Below are positions 63,014-64,000 of a stretch of DNA of 64,000 bases, in pieces. Source of the stretch: CAZQRP01 sp964596125. Lineage in GTDB: Bacteria > Chloroflexota > Dehalococcoidia > GIF9 > UBA5629. A model generated the notes under the pieces. The model was not told the origin of the DNA and searched no databases. It saw only the letters and a list, made by a program, of their open reading frames with translations. A program made the position numbers and the translations under genes. The stretch lies in assembly GCA_964596125.1 (NCBI GenBank), contig CAZQRP010000004.1, positions 124,001 to 188,000 on the forward strand. The letters are read 5' to 3'. The stretch's first letter is position 1. Every line of letters starts with the position of its first letter.

Positions 63014-63867
63014 CTCTCTTAGCTCCGGCCAAGATTAACCTCGTCCTGGAAGTACTTGGTAAGCGTGATGACGGCTATCACGAGATTCGCAGCCTGGTCC
63101 AGACAATCAGTTTGTGCGATACCCTTTCATTTGAACCGGCTGACGGGATTTCTCTGGAATGCGATGAGCCTGATTTGCAGACGTCGGATAACCTGGCAAT
63201 TAAGGCTGCCGAACTGCTTAAAGAGGCAGGGGACTATGCCGGAGGAGCCAGAATTGGACTTAAGAAACGGATCCCCTGGAGTGCCGGCCTAGGCGGCGGG
63301 AGCAGTGATGCGGCTGCTACTTTACTGGCCCTCAATGAACTCTGGAAACTAAGATTAAAGCCTCCGGCTTTAGTCGAACTTGCGGCAAAGCTGGGATCAG
63401 ACGTCCCTTTTTTCATTCACGGTGGCACAGTGCTGATGGAAGGCAGAGGTGAAAAGGTACTTCCGCTACCAGCCTCACAGCCGTACTGGTTTGTTATATT
63501 GGTGCCACCACTGACTGAGATACCCGGCAAGACAAAGCAACTCTATGCCCGGTTGCAGGGGCATCATTTCACCAAAGGTCAATTCACCGAACGGGCGCTG
63601 GAAAGCCTGTCTGAAACCAGCAAAATAGAACATTCACTGCTATTTAATGTATTTGATTCTATAGCCATTGACGCCTTTCCAGGTATTAAAGCATATTGGA
63701 GGTGTTTTGAGCAGGCCGGTGCCAGAAGTATCCACCTGGCTGGCTCCGGTCCGGCTCTCTTCGCTCCGGCCGATACCGAGAGCGCAGCAAGAGAGCTACA
63801 TCAACGCCTTTATAAGCAGGGTAATACCGTATATCTGGTATTTAACAGCATACCCACGGAGGACTAA
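63007..63867 (+). CDS. ispE: 4-diphosphocytidyl-2-C-methyl-D-erythritol kinase
   Basis: A 286-residue GHMP kinase of the non-mevalonate isoprenoid pathway. APAKINLVLEVLGKRDDGYHE and the ATP loop PWSAGLGGGSSDAAA, plus LGSDVPFFIHGGT and the C-terminal LAGSGPALFA, are complete. It supplies the isoprenoid units used by the polyprenyl synthase at 51510. The start overlaps rsmA. Confidence 0.96.
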   Translation: MLTLLAPAKINLVLEVLGKRDDGYHEIRSLVQTISLCDTLSFEPADGISLECDEPDLQTSDNLAIKAAELLKEAGDYAGGARIGLKKRIPWSAGLGGGSSDAAATLLALNELWKLRLKPPALVELAAKLGSDVPFFIHGGTVLMEGRGEKVLPLPASQPYWFVILVPPLTEIPGKTKQLYARLQGHHFTKGQFTERALESLSETSKIEHSLLFNVFDSIAIDAFPGIKAYWRCFEQAGARSIHLAGSGPALFAPADTESAARELHQRLYKQGNTVYLVFNSIPTED

Positions 63868-63873
63868 TCAAAA

Positions 63874-64000
63874 GTGGACCACATTCCCCGGCTATGGCCA
63901 ATAAAAAGGAAGAGGTGGCTTCAGGCTGCGGCCTGGGTCACCAGTATGATAGCCCTGACCACTGCTCTCGTCTACCTGATGTGGGTCCTCCAGGGTTCTC
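63874..64000 (+). CDS. Membrane protein, 5' part
   Basis: A frame that starts with GTG at 63874, with GGAGGA 10-15 bases upstream, six bases after the ispE stop, and runs off the window. The 42 visible residues have a basic start (PIKRKRW) followed by one hydrophobic span (VTSMIALTTALVYLMWVL), so the N-terminus is in the cytoplasm. Family not assignable. Confidence 0.65.
   Translation, partial: MDHIPRLWPIKRKRWLQAAAWVTSMIALTTALVYLMWVLQGS

Noticed and set aside
1..64000. tRNA genes and CRISPR arrays
   Set aside because: No TpsiC-arm-plus-acceptor pattern and no regularly spaced repeats were found by reading; a dedicated scan would be decisive.

Overview
The window looks like a chromosomal piece of an anaerobic Chloroflexota bacterium, most likely class Dehalococcoidia. 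This is an inference from gene content: paired PAC2 proteins, a GuaB3-type IMP dehydrogenase, TIGR04076, FmdE and DUF169 proteins, many cytoplasmic molybdo/tungsto-enzymes, and an rsmI-metG-prenyltransferase-ftsH housekeeping block. No respiratory oxygen enzymes, tRNAs, CRISPR arrays or intact insertion sequences were seen.

Layout. (1) 1-3.1 kb: the end of an ECF-type sigma factor, a membrane anti-sigma-like protein with a BsuPI-like domain, and a von Willebrand A lipoprotein. (2) 3.1-4.6 kb: a decayed patch with an MFS exporter cut short at a transposase relic. (3) 4.6-24.1 kb: a catabolic block. It holds a three-subunit xanthine dehydrogenase/hydroxybenzoyl-CoA reductase-type hydroxylase, an alpha/beta hydrolase plus aldehyde:ferredoxin oxidoreductase pair, a TAXI-type TRAP transporter, a protein resembling the aromatic sulfinate desulfinase DszB, an M24-fold protein that has lost metal ligands, a lone EtfB, an iron-sulfur-flavoprotein-like protein, an acyl/aryl-CoA ligase, a UbiD-family decarboxylase and an ACMSD-like amidohydrolase. 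Together these suggest uptake and anaerobic processing of an aromatic or related acid; the substrate is unknown.

(4) 24.2-42.3 kb: an all-minus-strand molybdenum/tungsten island. It has three paralogous bis-MGD oxidoreductase catalytic subunits, a four-cluster ferredoxin subunit, an NrfD/PsrC-type membrane subunit, two radical SAM proteins, a DUF169-ferredoxin fusion, a CofC-like transferase, a GNAT protein, a PhnP-like hydrolase, an FmdE-like protein and MoeA. None of the catalytic subunits has a Tat signal, so the complex should face the cytoplasm. This is the best candidate for an undescribed system.

(5) 42.7-47.5 kb: two PAC2 proteins, an acyl-CoA dehydrogenase, an unassigned barrel-like protein and a LysE-family exporter. 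(6) 47.5-64 kb: conserved housekeeping genes (GuaB3, rsmI, metG, polyprenyl synthase, moaE, ftsH, rsfS, ndk, tsaB, tsaE, thiL, two cyclophilins, a phosphoesterase, the large-type SRP RNA, rsmA, ispE). Several promoters here are readable, and at least two messages appear leaderless. rsfS most likely starts at a CTG codon.
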